Shown here: positions 26,201 through 33,171 of the stretch, in pieces
Layout of the letters: every line of letters starts with the position of its first letter
How positions within the stretch are numbered: position 1 is the first letter of the stretch
DNA from: Bacteroidota bacterium
GTDB taxonomy: Bacteria; Bacteroidota; Bacteroidia; Bacteroidales; UBA7960
DNA: 35,813 nt
Reading direction: 5' to 3'
Assembly: GCA_007694165.1 (NCBI GenBank)
Contig: RECE01000185.1
Location: 1 to 35,813, forward strand
The notes under the pieces: model-generated
Databases searched by the model: none
Told to the model about the DNA's origin: nothing
What the model saw: only the letters and a program-made list of their open reading frames with translations
Made by a program: the position numbers and the translations under genes

Positions 26201-28177
26201 CAAACCGACCCGGGCGACGCGGTCTATACTTACACCCAGCCCTGGAATCAGGGACAGGGAATCTTTACCGGAAGGCTTCGGGTGACCAATACCTTCGGAT
26301 GTTTTGATGTGCATGAGCAGGTGATTACAGTTTTTCCGGATATCGTGGCTGATTTTAGCTTTACGGCCGAGGGCTGCCATCCGCTGGAGGTGCAGTTCGG
26401 TAATGCAAGCCTGGGAGCCAGTCTTTACCACTGGCGTTTTGATGATGGAAACTTTTCCAATGCTTCAGACCCGGTCAATATTTTCAAAAACAACTCTTTT
26501 ACCCAATCCAAAAATTTTGAGGTGGTACTCAATGCTGAGTCCTCCTTTGGTTGCCAGGCGCAGAAAACCGGCACTATCACGGTATTTCCCCGTCCTGCTG
26601 TAAATTTCTCCATGGAAAACGCCAAAGGATGCTCTCCATTGGAAGTGACTTTCAATAACCTAACCCAGGGAGTAAGCCAGTATGAATGGATGTTGGGGGG
26701 TGAATCATGGAATGGGGATGAGAGCGTTTTTCAGCGGCTTTTTATCAATCAGGGGGGAGAGCCCGATACATTGTTGATGTTGCTGACAGGTTCCAACCAG
26801 TGGGGCTGTGCGCGAAGTGTGCAGGAGGAAGTTGTTGTGTACCCTGAAGTAACCGCTTCTTTCACTTTTGTTGACGATCTACATGAGGGTTGTACTCCGC
26901 TGGCACTTGCGTTTCAGAACGAATCGCTGCTGGCTCACCGTTATCAATGGTCTTTCGGAGACGGCGCTGCTTCTTCCCATGTGAACCCTGCGCACGTATT
27001 CTACAATCATACCTCCGAAAATGCCTTGTTTGATGTTGGGTTGACGGCCATTTCCAGATATGGTTGTCAGGATCACACTTCCGCACATGTAACGGCTTTT
27101 GCAAGGCCGGTAGCCGACTTCGATGCTTCGCCCCACCGCCAGTTTTATCCTCAAAGAACGGTGTATGTTTCCAACTATTCCGGTCCCGGCGACTGGGAGT
27201 TTCACTGGGATTTGGGCAACGGGCATACCTTCACCACTTTAGATCGTGATTTGTTTGATTATACTTATCCCTGGACACCGGGCAATTATGCAAGTCGCAG
27301 CTTTGATATTACGCTGACTGTCTCATCCGAACACTGCTCAGGGCAGGCGGCACAGAAGGTTGAAATTCTGTCCCCATTTCCCATAGTGGGTTTTAGCCCC
27401 GCAGCACAGGGTTGTCCTCCGCTGGAAGTGCAGTTTTACAACGAAACCATGTACGGAGAAACCTTCTTCTGGGATTTTGACAACGGGCATACTTCCAATG
27501 ATGAAAACCCTATGCATACATTTTACGACCCGGGAACTTACAAAGTGATGTTGCGCATTGCCGGCGAAGGAGGTATAGATTCTACCTATCAGACCATTAC
27601 CGTGTTTGAACCTCCTGTGGCTGATTTCAGGATTGAAAGTAAATCCATTGAACTGCCTTACGAATGGGCACAATTCGAAAACCTGTCAGCCAATGCTTAC
27701 AGCTACTGGTGGGAGTTTGGTGATGGCAATGTGTCCGATGAAGAGCATCCGCGCCATTATTTTGCCGAAAAAGGCAGGTATGATATTACCCTCACTGTAG
27801 GCAATGATAGCGACCCGCAATGTTTTGATTCAGTTACCAGATCAGGGCTTGTAAATGTGCATGATATGCCCTGCCAGCTGCTCATGCCCAATGCTTTTAA
27901 GCCTTTGACAGAAGGAGCCACCGGTGGGGCCTATTCTCTCAGCGACCCCTCCAACCATGTTTTTCATCCCCTGCATGAAGGGGTGGAAGAGTACAAGCTG
28001 GAGGTTTTTACCCGCTGGGGAGAGTTGATTTTTATGTCTGAAGACCTCTGGGTGGGATGGGATGGCTACCATCGGGGTGTATTGGCTCCTGTGGGTGTGT
28101 ATGTGTACAAAGTCAAAGCCAGATGTGCCACCGGCGAGGTAATAGAAAAAAACGGCGATGTTACTTTGGTGCAATAG
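20222..28177 (+). CDS. Giant protein with IgGFc-binding-type N-terminal domain, PKD array and type B (CHU_C) T9SS sorting domain
   Basis: Product of 2651 residues, starting 24 bases after the previous gene with AGGA just upstream of the ATG. MRIRHILFLLLLSFSVSGSFAQ is a clean signal peptide. Residues about 22-470 resemble the IgGFc-binding protein N-terminal domain, with KEFWFAVP, HPNNAPN, ATEDNTTVTVTPS, RPIAITTSDDS and ATQDETEVYLDG in order. A short Ig-like region (about 500-552) leads into about 23 PKD modules (554-2550). The end, with LMPNAFKP, FTRWGELIF, GWDGYHRG and GVYVYKV, is the gliding-motility-associated sorting domain, closely similar to that of the preceding gene. Most likely a T9SS-exported surface adhesin; the head domain may bind glycoprotein or polysaccharide, but that is not shown here. 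Confidence 0.92.
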   Translation: MRIRHILFLLLLSFSVSGSFAQTAKEFWFAVPKITKDHPNNAPNTPANWRFFFRFTNMNKAHEDNPNIITISMPANPAFNPLVLEMDPGGIANIDVTAIIEDIWVTAPWDAALSNERTYNRGILIESLYDMTAYFEVGNHFNPDIFSLKGYNALGTDFFVPFQNRSHNGGYNPDRPYSGIYIVATEDNTTVTVTPSRPAFANQPADVPFDVVLNRGQSISISPRNYLANAGRLPENRLAGSRVQSDRPIAITTSDDSVHGITGCFDLIGDQLIPTNIIGTEYIAMKGRLTASEYFYIIATQDETEVYLDGSAEIYATLDYAGDMLRVEFTKGSYHIRTTEPAYVYHVGGFGCEVGGAVLPPVSVCTGSFKVAFTRSKAERFFLNILVRTGAEDGFKLNGGAENMVINAAQFQAVPGTAQWLMANIEMNLATIPVGVATFIENSKDVFHLGIINGGPSTGTMYGYFSNFNELKVNAGIGSIGEGVDGLLFCYGESQQLVSTDGVSHYWYPSDYLDDPHSQNPVTSPEESIVYNVVITGACQVTATAQVVIYLMPPVNALFTIDESIGCAPFDVQITNQTQNVFYYAWQFGDGQGSHTNNATFTHTYHNSGPDPVTYDLQLAGSLAFCSDTVSTQITVLPQVRTRIDIDGHVPDDQGVISLCAPFELEFTHKETLNVQQFFWDFGDGNTASSESPSHTFYNNTSEPVIRTVYLHGSSEFGTDGACESVDSVMIEVRPAISAGFVFDPPTHCNPYPITITNTTTGAGNSYWDFLNESDTLINDQQFTHWLVNETQETEHTIRLYVENEYGCFDELERTVTVYPLLTAEFEPLESVVCEPGFIDFPHSSVGAAEYHWNFDGAGSSSLEFPQNIRFENHDTENDKVYNVKLTTISQYGCVEEKIVPVTVAPRLKSGFSIASPDLCSPHGAAVLQIQNSSIGATSVDWLITNDYDAAEVAFNESAAQFAHTFNNTTDVPVTYTITQRVENHRGCNEAKSLNVTVYPRVKAEIVPVESGCHPLEVTFNHNALNAESLRWEFTDGTSFTSASVTRTFVNTSYTEPLQLEARLFAESSWGCRHDTLYTFTVNPKPRADFNIPVTQGCSPITMEMLDNSIVSGNEPYEWKFGIAEPVDLDSGSTTFTFENNTNDALSQTVTLQVVNEFGCVDATSRNVLIYPGITSEFAVDILSGCDPLEVTFTNKSIGASSSQPYTWNYGNGTSVVTETTHNRVFRNLSHTETKTYTVKLQATSLYGCKHEVTEQITVNPRPKANYAAENHTGCSPLEVDFTDFSLGGDLQYQWYFKDGETVSDNGNTYFEYVQPWDAGVGKFKSRLVVSNEFGCKDSVEKNITVYPEVIADFTFQEEGCHPLEVQFGNESLGASQFQWTFDDGNLSNDEDPVNVFFNHTYDEVKTYDVLLHTVSSHGCNAEKQKTITVFPLPVPSFTLSRTEGCSPLEIDIFDNSSGTGNENFFWQLGADTSEESELPTLLFENDGEHMETLEISLLLTNEFECSRSFQQYLTVFPDVKAEFTVDDLSGCDPLEVNFSNQSEGIGLIYSWNYGNGTSDAGSDEHTRIFRNFSHTDPANFVVALEVESYYGCRDSWQKTLTVYPVPKADYAPDLISGCAPLKVSLEDLSIGTELNYSWVMGDGTNDDTAGNTHHTFSVEPGGDVTDFFPNLTVTNTWQCYDSFQRKITVYPEAEARFKTALESGCHPLEVGFSNKSTGDYELLWSFGDGNVSDANDPIHTFFNNSWNTIKEFTVSLDVLSPFGCDARADTIITVFPVPVAAFASSVEEGCSPLDVSVVNQSQGTGNENFSWQAGNFSSEAHEGFMRVFENSGEWADTLQVSLLVENEFGCKQTTESQLVVFPDISAQFSIEGSEGCHPLEPLFINHSQGASASEPYRWVYGNGTSNTDSLQHFRLFHNFSHTTAKSFDVTLFTTSRYGCKDSVLHQVVVYPVPHAGFETDLQEGCSPLEVNFEDQSLGSSLSYHWTFEEGEEQTDPGDAVYTYTQPWNQGQGIFTGRLRVTNTFGCFDVHEQVITVFPDIVADFSFTAEGCHPLEVQFGNASLGASLYHWRFDDGNFSNASDPVNIFKNNSFTQSKNFEVVLNAESSFGCQAQKTGTITVFPRPAVNFSMENAKGCSPLEVTFNNLTQGVSQYEWMLGGESWNGDESVFQRLFINQGGEPDTLLMLLTGSNQWGCARSVQEEVVVYPEVTASFTFVDDLHEGCTPLALAFQNESLLAHRYQWSFGDGAASSHVNPAHVFYNHTSENALFDVGLTAISRYGCQDHTSAHVTAFARPVADFDASPHRQFYPQRTVYVSNYSGPGDWEFHWDLGNGHTFTTLDRDLFDYTYPWTPGNYASRSFDITLTVSSEHCSGQAAQKVEILSPFPIVGFSPAAQGCPPLEVQFYNETMYGETFFWDFDNGHTSNDENPMHTFYDPGTYKVMLRIAGEGGIDSTYQTITVFEPPVADFRIESKSIELPYEWAQFENLSANAYSYWWEFGDGNVSDEEHPRHYFAEKGRYDITLTVGNDSDPQCFDSVTRSGLVNVHDMPCQLLMPNAFKPLTEGATGGAYSLSDPSNHVFHPLHEGVEEYKLEVFTRWGELIFMSEDLWVGWDGYHRGVLAPVGVYVYKVKARCATGEVIEKNGDVTLVQ
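21883..27870 (+). repeat. Array of about 23 PKD modules in the second PKD giant
   Basis: Modules with WxFGDG, WNYGNGTS or degenerate cores and VTVYPE/VTVFPD linkers. Most have the same two-Cys pattern as the neighbouring protein, lost in the last three. Module n of this array lines up with module n+2 of the preceding gene. Confidence 0.85.
23741..26848 (+). repeat. Three copies of a four-PKD super-repeat in the second PKD giant
   Basis: Units begin at 23741, 24779 and 25814 and measure 1038, 1035 and 1035 bases (modules 8-19). The order is: a module with WNYGNGTS and HxRxFxNxSHT; one starting Px(A)xY/F with GCSPLEV or GCAPLKV; one with GCHPLEV; and one with GTGNENFxWQ or its equivalent. An additional half-unit (GCHPLEV plus GNEPYEW modules) lies just upstream, from about 23226. 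Confidence 0.85.
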
Positions 28178-28211
28178 GGTGTTTTTTATTCACGGGTTTT
28201 GGATTAACTTT

Positions 28212-28230
28212 ATGGTTGAAATTTAACCAT
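28212..28230 (+). other. Small hairpin before the thioredoxin-like gene
   Basis: ATGGTT (28212-28217) and AACCAT (28225-28230) are perfect inverted repeats around a seven-base loop. The hairpin ends nine bases before the ATG at 28240 and is followed by only TTT. It could affect translation of the next gene or mark an mRNA end, but may be chance. Confidence 0.3.
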
Positions 28231-28239
28231 TTTAGAAAG

Positions 28240-28557
28240 ATGACCTTCGAAGAATTTAATACCCTCAAAGCAGAACAGCCTGCAGTGATGCTGTACTTTT
28301 TTAATGATGTTTGCGGGGTATGTCATACCCTCCGTCCTAAAGTGGAAAACCTGTTGATGGAAGAATTTCCAAAAGTAAGATTTGTGCCCGTGAATGCCCT
28401 GGAAAGCATGGAGCTGGCAGGCCAGTTGCGTATGCTGAGTGTGCCGGGGATGTTGCTGTTCCTGGATGGGAAGGAGTATTTGCGCTACAATGGTATGGTT
28501 TCCCTGCAGGAGCTGGAGTCAAAAATCTTCAGGCCGTACCATCTGATGTTTGATTAG
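28240..28557 (+). CDS. Thioredoxin-family protein
   Basis: A 105-residue protein, the normal thioredoxin length, starting MTFEEFNTLK. It has the strand MLYFFNDVCGVCHTL with the redox pair Cys25-Cys28 (CGVC rather than the CGPC of classical thioredoxin), and the cis-proline strand SVPGMLLFLDG (Pro69). As called it has no signal peptide, so it would act in the cytoplasm as a disulfide reductant. It follows the PKD giants by 62 bases on the same strand and is probably the last gene of the unit. An upstream in-frame ATG at 28123, inside the previous gene, would add a basic and hydrophobic N-terminus. Its 3' end overlaps the convergent kinase gene by 29 bases. Confidence 0.82.
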   Translation: MTFEEFNTLKAEQPAVMLYFFNDVCGVCHTLRPKVENLLMEEFPKVRFVPVNALESMELAGQLRMLSVPGMLLFLDGKEYLRYNGMVSLQELESKIFRPYHLMFD

Positions 28558-30748
28558 CTGCTGCCGGCAGGCTGAACCATACGCGGGTTCCTTTGTCCGA
28601 CGCACTGTCAATCCATAACCGTCCATTGATTTTTTCCAGTAATTCTTTGGATAATTTCAATCCTATCCCAGAACCTTTTTCATTGGCAGTGCCGGGTTTG
28701 CTGATGGTTTTTTCTTCAAAAAGGCCCGCTATTTCTTTGGGATTAATCCCCATGCCCTGATCTTCAATACACACCTCAATATGGTTGTTGATATGCTTTG
28801 AGAAAACAGTTATTTTTCCTCCCTGGTGAGAAAATTTAATGGCATTGGTGAGCAGGTTGCGCAAAACCAGTTCGGTGATATTCCTTTCTGCCGTTACCAG
28901 CGTTTTTCGTTGTACCTGGTTGTCCACCTTGATCCCTTTCTGGGAAATCTGATTGTTAATACCCATGTTTACTTCGATGATCACCTTGTAGAGGTCAAAA
29001 TCAGTCAGCTCCATGTTTTCACTGTTCATCTGGATTCTTGACCATTCCAGCAGATTGTCCATAAGATTGTACACATTGACAATATTTTCCCTGATCAGGG
29101 GAAGTGTTTTTTCGCGGTAAGCTGTCCCTTTTTCTTCCATCATTTCGATGGCCATAAAGGCATAGGCCAGCGGGCCTTTCATGTCGTGGCTGATGACACT
29201 GAACAGCCGGCTTTTGTCCTTGTTGGCTTTTGTGAGCGCCTCTGCCTGCTTTTCAAGTGCAGATTTCTGATTTTCTATCTGGGTGTATGATGCCTGTAGG
29301 GCGTTATGGGCTTTCTGAAGTTTTTTGCGGTTTCTGAGTATATTGGCCAGTAAAATAGCCAGAAACAAAGCAATGGTCAGGATGAAAATGATCAGCGCAG
29401 TCTGGCGGTTGCTTTTTCTTTGTGCCAGCATCTCCCGCTCCTGTTGCTGCAACATCCATTCTTTCTCCCGCTGAAAATACTCATAGTCAGCATCCAGTCG
29501 GGCTGCTCTTCGCTGAATTTCGAAATTGTTGAGGCTGTCTGCAATCTGGGCTGCTTCTCTGAAATACGAAAAAGCTCTGTCAGTATCTCCCAGGGCTTCA
29601 TAGATTTCAGATAAGGCACTTGCAGATACTTCAAGGATTCTCATGTTGTCGATCTGCTTTCCCGTTTCTCTTCCTTTGCGGGCCAGTTCGAGGGCTTTGG
29701 CCAAATTTCCTTTTTTTGTTTCAATAAGGGCAAGTTTTACATTGATCCGTGCAGTAATATACTGGTCGCCAATTTCTTTTCCTGTTTCCAATGCCTGCAG
29801 GTAAAGCATTTCGGCCTGTTCAAGTTCACCGCGGTTGCTGGCAATATCTCCCTGGGAAACCAGTACTTTGTTGATGCCTCTTAAATCATTTACAGCCCTG
29901 GATAACTTAAGGGATTTATCAAAATACCATGAAGCACTATCAGCCCGGTTTCCCTGCATATGAATAAATCCAATGCTGTAGAGGTTGCTGCTCATGCCCC
30001 GCCTGTCATTGATTTCTTCTCTCAGCGATAATGATTCCCTGTGTTTTTCTATGGCATCATCAATCCTTCCCAGTTCATTGTATATGCTGCCAATATTATT
30101 CAGGGCCAGGGCCATTCCATTTTTATCTCCGAGGTTCTCAACGATTTTAAGTGCCTCCATCTGGGTGTCAAGCGCCTGAGAAATTCTGCCAAGATTATGG
30201 TAGATAAGACCGGTATTGATGAGATTGTAGGCGATGCCTCGTTCATTGTTTCGCTCTCTGTTGATTGCCAGGGATTTGGTGTAGTAATCCAGGGCGGCTT
30301 CGTTATTTCCCCGGATATCGTGAATGATGGCAATGTTGTTGTAATTGCTTGCCAGACTGCCTTTTAAATCCAGTTGCTCTGAAAGCTCCGCTGCCCGATA
30401 GTAGTTATCAAGGGCCTGGTCATAGCTGCCCACCGCATAGTGTGCAACTCCGATATAGCGAAGTGATTCCGCCATTCCCTTTTTATAACCAACCAGCGCG
30501 GCTGCATCATATGCTTTCTGTGCATAAATTAATAAACTGTCAGGGTCGGAGGGGTGGAAGGTTAGTGCCAGCTGGTTCAATGTGTTCACTCTAACGGTAT
30601 CTGAACCGGGAAAGTTGCCGGGGTCATGGAGAATCAGAATGTTTCTCAGACTGTCCTGTGCCGGAGATTGGCTGAAGACATTGCCGGTTAGCAGGAATGT
30701 CAGCAGTAATGCTGCGGGAAAAAATTTGCTTTTTTTGAAAATGTGCAT
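28529..30748 (-). CDS. TPR-containing sensor histidine kinase
   Basis: From the ATG at 30748 the product is 739 residues; a TTG at 30769 would add seven. Residues 1-26 form a signal peptide or first membrane segment (KFFPAALLLTFLLTGNVFSQ). About eight TPR repeats span roughly residues 60-410, with a short coiled segment after them. A transmembrane helix lies at about 450-470 (IIFILTIALFLAILLANIL), followed by a coiled coil. The kinase core has the H-box FSVISHDMKGPLA with the phosphorylatable His521, the N-box NLLTNAIKFS (about 636), G1 EDQGMGI (about 663) and G2 GSGIGLKLSKELL (about 692). No receiver domain is attached and no response regulator gene is next to it. The TPR part is probably periplasmic; its signal is unknown. 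Confidence 0.88.
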   Translation of the reverse strand: MHIFKKSKFFPAALLLTFLLTGNVFSQSPAQDSLRNILILHDPGNFPGSDTVRVNTLNQLALTFHPSDPDSLLIYAQKAYDAAALVGYKKGMAESLRYIGVAHYAVGSYDQALDNYYRAAELSEQLDLKGSLASNYNNIAIIHDIRGNNEAALDYYTKSLAINRERNNERGIAYNLINTGLIYHNLGRISQALDTQMEALKIVENLGDKNGMALALNNIGSIYNELGRIDDAIEKHRESLSLREEINDRRGMSSNLYSIGFIHMQGNRADSASWYFDKSLKLSRAVNDLRGINKVLVSQGDIASNRGELEQAEMLYLQALETGKEIGDQYITARINVKLALIETKKGNLAKALELARKGRETGKQIDNMRILEVSASALSEIYEALGDTDRAFSYFREAAQIADSLNNFEIQRRAARLDADYEYFQREKEWMLQQQEREMLAQRKSNRQTALIIFILTIALFLAILLANILRNRKKLQKAHNALQASYTQIENQKSALEKQAEALTKANKDKSRLFSVISHDMKGPLAYAFMAIEMMEEKGTAYREKTLPLIRENIVNVYNLMDNLLEWSRIQMNSENMELTDFDLYKVIIEVNMGINNQISQKGIKVDNQVQRKTLVTAERNITELVLRNLLTNAIKFSHQGGKITVFSKHINNHIEVCIEDQGMGINPKEIAGLFEEKTISKPGTANEKGSGIGLKLSKELLEKINGRLWIDSASDKGTRVWFSLPAAANQTSDGTA

Positions 30749-30876
30749 TATGCCTGATTTGAATAGCAATATAAAGTTAATGCTTTTTGAGAAGCGGATC
30801 CAATAAGAATTCCTTTCCTAACGCCTGATAGCTTATAAGCTTTTCTGACTGATGATTCGGGCGGTTATCCCCGGGA
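30749..30876. other. Gap between thrC and the kinase gene
   Basis: 128 bases. It contains a perfect 12-base palindrome, AGCTTATAAGCT (30830-30841), which is too tight to form a normal terminator hairpin. No clear promoter or terminator was found, so whether the kinase is co-transcribed with thrC is open. Confidence 0.4.
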
Positions 30877-32181
30877 CTAATCACTATACATCAGCAATTG
30901 TTTGAGCTCAGGATAATCGTTTGGCAGAGAAACAAACGATTCCTGTTTATGCTCAATGGCTTTAAGCTGATCGGGTAATGAACCTTTCATCTTCATATAC
31001 AGAGGAAGTGTCTCCGGGAATTTTGCCGGATGGGCTGTTTCCAGGAAGATTATATTGGCATCATTGTTTTCCTTTTCGAGGTATTCTCTGGCGCCCAGCC
31101 ATGCTACCGCACCATGCGGATCGGGAAGGTACTGATGGTTGTTCAGAAGATGGTGTATGGCCTGCCGGGTTTGCTCATCGCTGAATGAGCAGGCATAGAT
31201 GTTTTCCCTGAACTGTTGATGGTTGTTTCCGAAAAGCTCCATCATCCTTGCATAATTGCTGGGATTACCCACATCCATGGCATTGCTGATGGTTTGATGT
31301 GAAGGAACTGGGTTATACCTGGCTGTTTGAAAGTATACCGGTACCACGTCATTGCTGTTGGTAGCAGCCACAAACCGATGAATATTGAGTCCCATTTTCT
31401 GTGCCAGCAATCCTGCTGACAGGTTTCCGAAGTTTCCGCTGGGGACGCTGAAAACCAAAGGCCTGTAAGTATTGTTGAGTTGAGCCGCCGCATGGAAATA
31501 GTAAAACGACTGGGGCAGCAACCTGGCAATATTGATGCTGTTGGCTGATGTGATCAGGTGCTTCGTATTCAGCTCTTTGTCTGCCAGTGTCTTTTTGGCA
31601 AGTGCCTGGCAATCGTCAAAGGTGCCCTCTATCTCCAGGGCTTTGATATTGCCGCCCCACGTGGTGATTTGTTTTTGTTGCAGTGGGCTGACCTTGTTTC
31701 TGGGAAAAAGAACATACACCTCTATGCCGGGTACATTGAAGAAGCCGGCGGCCACGGCACTGCCCGTATCTCCCGATGTGGCCACAATGACCTTCAGGTT
31801 TTGCTGCTTTTTGCTCAGGAAAAAACCCATCAGACGCGACATAAACCTTGCTCCCACATCCTTGAATGCCATGGTGGGCCCGTGAAACAATTCAAGGGTC
31901 CGGATATTCTCATCAATACTAACCAGTGGCATATCAAAACTCAGCGTGTCGTAACAAATTCTTTTTAGCTCCTGATCAGGAATTTCACTTCCCAGAAACG
32001 ACTTCGCCACCCTGTATCCGGTTTCCTCAAGACTCATGGAAGGCAATTCATGCCAGAAATCCTCAGGGAGTTTTGGGATGCTTTGGGGCATGTATAAACC
32101 GCCATCATTAGCCAGTCCTTTAAGAAGGGCATATTGAAAATCAACAGGTTCCGATTGTTTATGGGTGCTGTAGTAGAGCAT
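30877..32181 (-). CDS. thrC: Threonine synthase
   Basis: A 434-residue fold-type II PLP enzyme that converts O-phosphohomoserine to threonine. GPTMAFKDVGARFMSRL contains the PLP-binding lysine (Lys107), and ATSGDTGSAVAAGF is the phosphate-binding Gly-rich loop. The N-terminal LYYSTHK and GGLYMPQSIPKL motifs are standard for bacterial threonine synthases of this length. It is the last gene of a thrA-thrB-thrC series on the minus strand and begins 38 bases after thrB. No Shine-Dalgarno sequence is evident at the start. Confidence 0.95.
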   Translation of the reverse strand: MLYYSTHKQSEPVDFQYALLKGLANDGGLYMPQSIPKLPEDFWHELPSMSLEETGYRVAKSFLGSEIPDQELKRICYDTLSFDMPLVSIDENIRTLELFHGPTMAFKDVGARFMSRLMGFFLSKKQQNLKVIVATSGDTGSAVAAGFFNVPGIEVYVLFPRNKVSPLQQKQITTWGGNIKALEIEGTFDDCQALAKKTLADKELNTKHLITSANSINIARLLPQSFYYFHAAAQLNNTYRPLVFSVPSGNFGNLSAGLLAQKMGLNIHRFVAATNSNDVVPVYFQTARYNPVPSHQTISNAMDVGNPSNYARMMELFGNNHQQFRENIYACSFSDEQTRQAIHHLLNNHQYLPDPHGAVAWLGAREYLEKENNDANIIFLETAHPAKFPETLPLYMKMKGSLPDQLKAIEHKQESFVSLPNDYPELKQLLMYSD

Positions 32182-32219
32182 AAGGGTTTGTTTCGAAAAG
32201 GTTTGATGGTGCTTGTATT

Positions 32220-33161
32220 CTATTGCATTCGTTTTACTATGGGCCCTGTTTTATTGATGGCCGACAGGTAAGGTGTTGAATCAATGCCATCTTTGCTCAG
32301 TCGTTCCTGAAGAAGGCTCAGTATCTTGCCAGCTGTTTTTTTATCTTTACAAAGGGTAAATACCGATGGGCCCGAGCCGGAAATCCCAAAACCCAGCGCG
32401 TTATGGTCAGTGGCAATTTTGCGCATTTCGTAAAAGTGGGGGATCAGCATTGCCCGCACGGGTTCTATGATAAAATCCTCCAGGCTGCGTCCAATAAGTT
32501 CTGTATTGTGTGTGCAAAATCCTGCCACCAGTCCTGCCACATTCCCCCACTGCTTGATGGCATCGGTCATGGGGATATTGGTTTTGAGTATTTTACGTGC
32601 TTCCAGGGTTGGGATTTCCACGTGGGGATAGAGTATCGCAGCATGAAGGTTTTCGGGGTAAGGCAGTCGAATTACATCCAGCGGGTCATAACTTCTGATG
32701 AGCACCAGCCCGCCCAGCAGGGCAGGGGCTACGTTGTCGGCATGGGCATTCCCGCAGGCCAGTCTTTCTCCTTCCATCGCCAGGGGCAGCAGCTCTTCAC
32801 GGGTTAAAGGGGTATCCGTCAATTCGTTGATGGCCACCAGTCCTGCTACGGCACTGGCCGAACTCGACCCAAGACCGCTACCAAAAGGCATCTGCTTGTA
32901 CAGTTCAATGCTTACCCCCTGGTGGATTCCTGTTTTCTCGAGGTAATAATTCACCACAGCGCTTACAATGTTCTGGTCGGGGTCTCGGGGCAATCGCCCC
33001 TCATCTCCTTCGATGTGGTCCAGGGTTACTTTGCCGGTGTCATTCAGATGCATAATGACTTTATCGCCCGGCTCGTGCAGGGCAAAACCCAGGATGTCGT
33101 AACCACAACCCACATTGGCCACCGAGGCCGGTGCAAAAACACTGATACTTTTACTTTCCAT
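32220..33161 (-). CDS. thrB: Homoserine kinase
   Basis: A 313-residue GHMP-family kinase that phosphorylates L-homoserine using ATP. The start is SISVFAPASVANVGCGYDILG, typical of ThrB, and the ATP-binding loop is PFGSGLGSSSASA at residues about 91-103. The C-terminal GFGISGSGPSVFTL is the third GHMP motif. It starts ten bases after the thrA stop, with AAGGA (33167-33171, minus strand) as ribosome binding site in that gap, which indicates translation in tandem with thrA. Confidence 0.95.
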   Translation of the reverse strand: MESKSISVFAPASVANVGCGYDILGFALHEPGDKVIMHLNDTGKVTLDHIEGDEGRLPRDPDQNIVSAVVNYYLEKTGIHQGVSIELYKQMPFGSGLGSSSASAVAGLVAINELTDTPLTREELLPLAMEGERLACGNAHADNVAPALLGGLVLIRSYDPLDVIRLPYPENLHAAILYPHVEIPTLEARKILKTNIPMTDAIKQWGNVAGLVAGFCTHNTELIGRSLEDFIIEPVRAMLIPHFYEMRKIATDHNALGFGISGSGPSVFTLCKDKKTAGKILSLLQERLSKDGIDSTPYLSAINKTGPIVKRMQ

Positions 33162-33171
33162 ACTCTTCCTT

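Noticed and set aside
13270-27870. Periodic repeats considered as CRISPR or mobile-element repeats
   Set aside because: The periods (about 260 bases per domain and 1.05 kb per unit) are in-frame protein repeats with diverged DNA; no short identical repeats, spacers, transposase or terminal inverted repeats were seen.
30775-30800. TAACTTTA-like -7 box upstream of the kinase gene
   Set aside because: One mismatch in the key TTTG and a poor -33 match; not enough to call a promoter.
30830-30841. Perfect 12-base palindrome AGCTTATAAGCT as a terminator
   Set aside because: There is no loop, it is AT-rich and has no T-run in the direction of the thr transcript; probably chance, at most a protein site.
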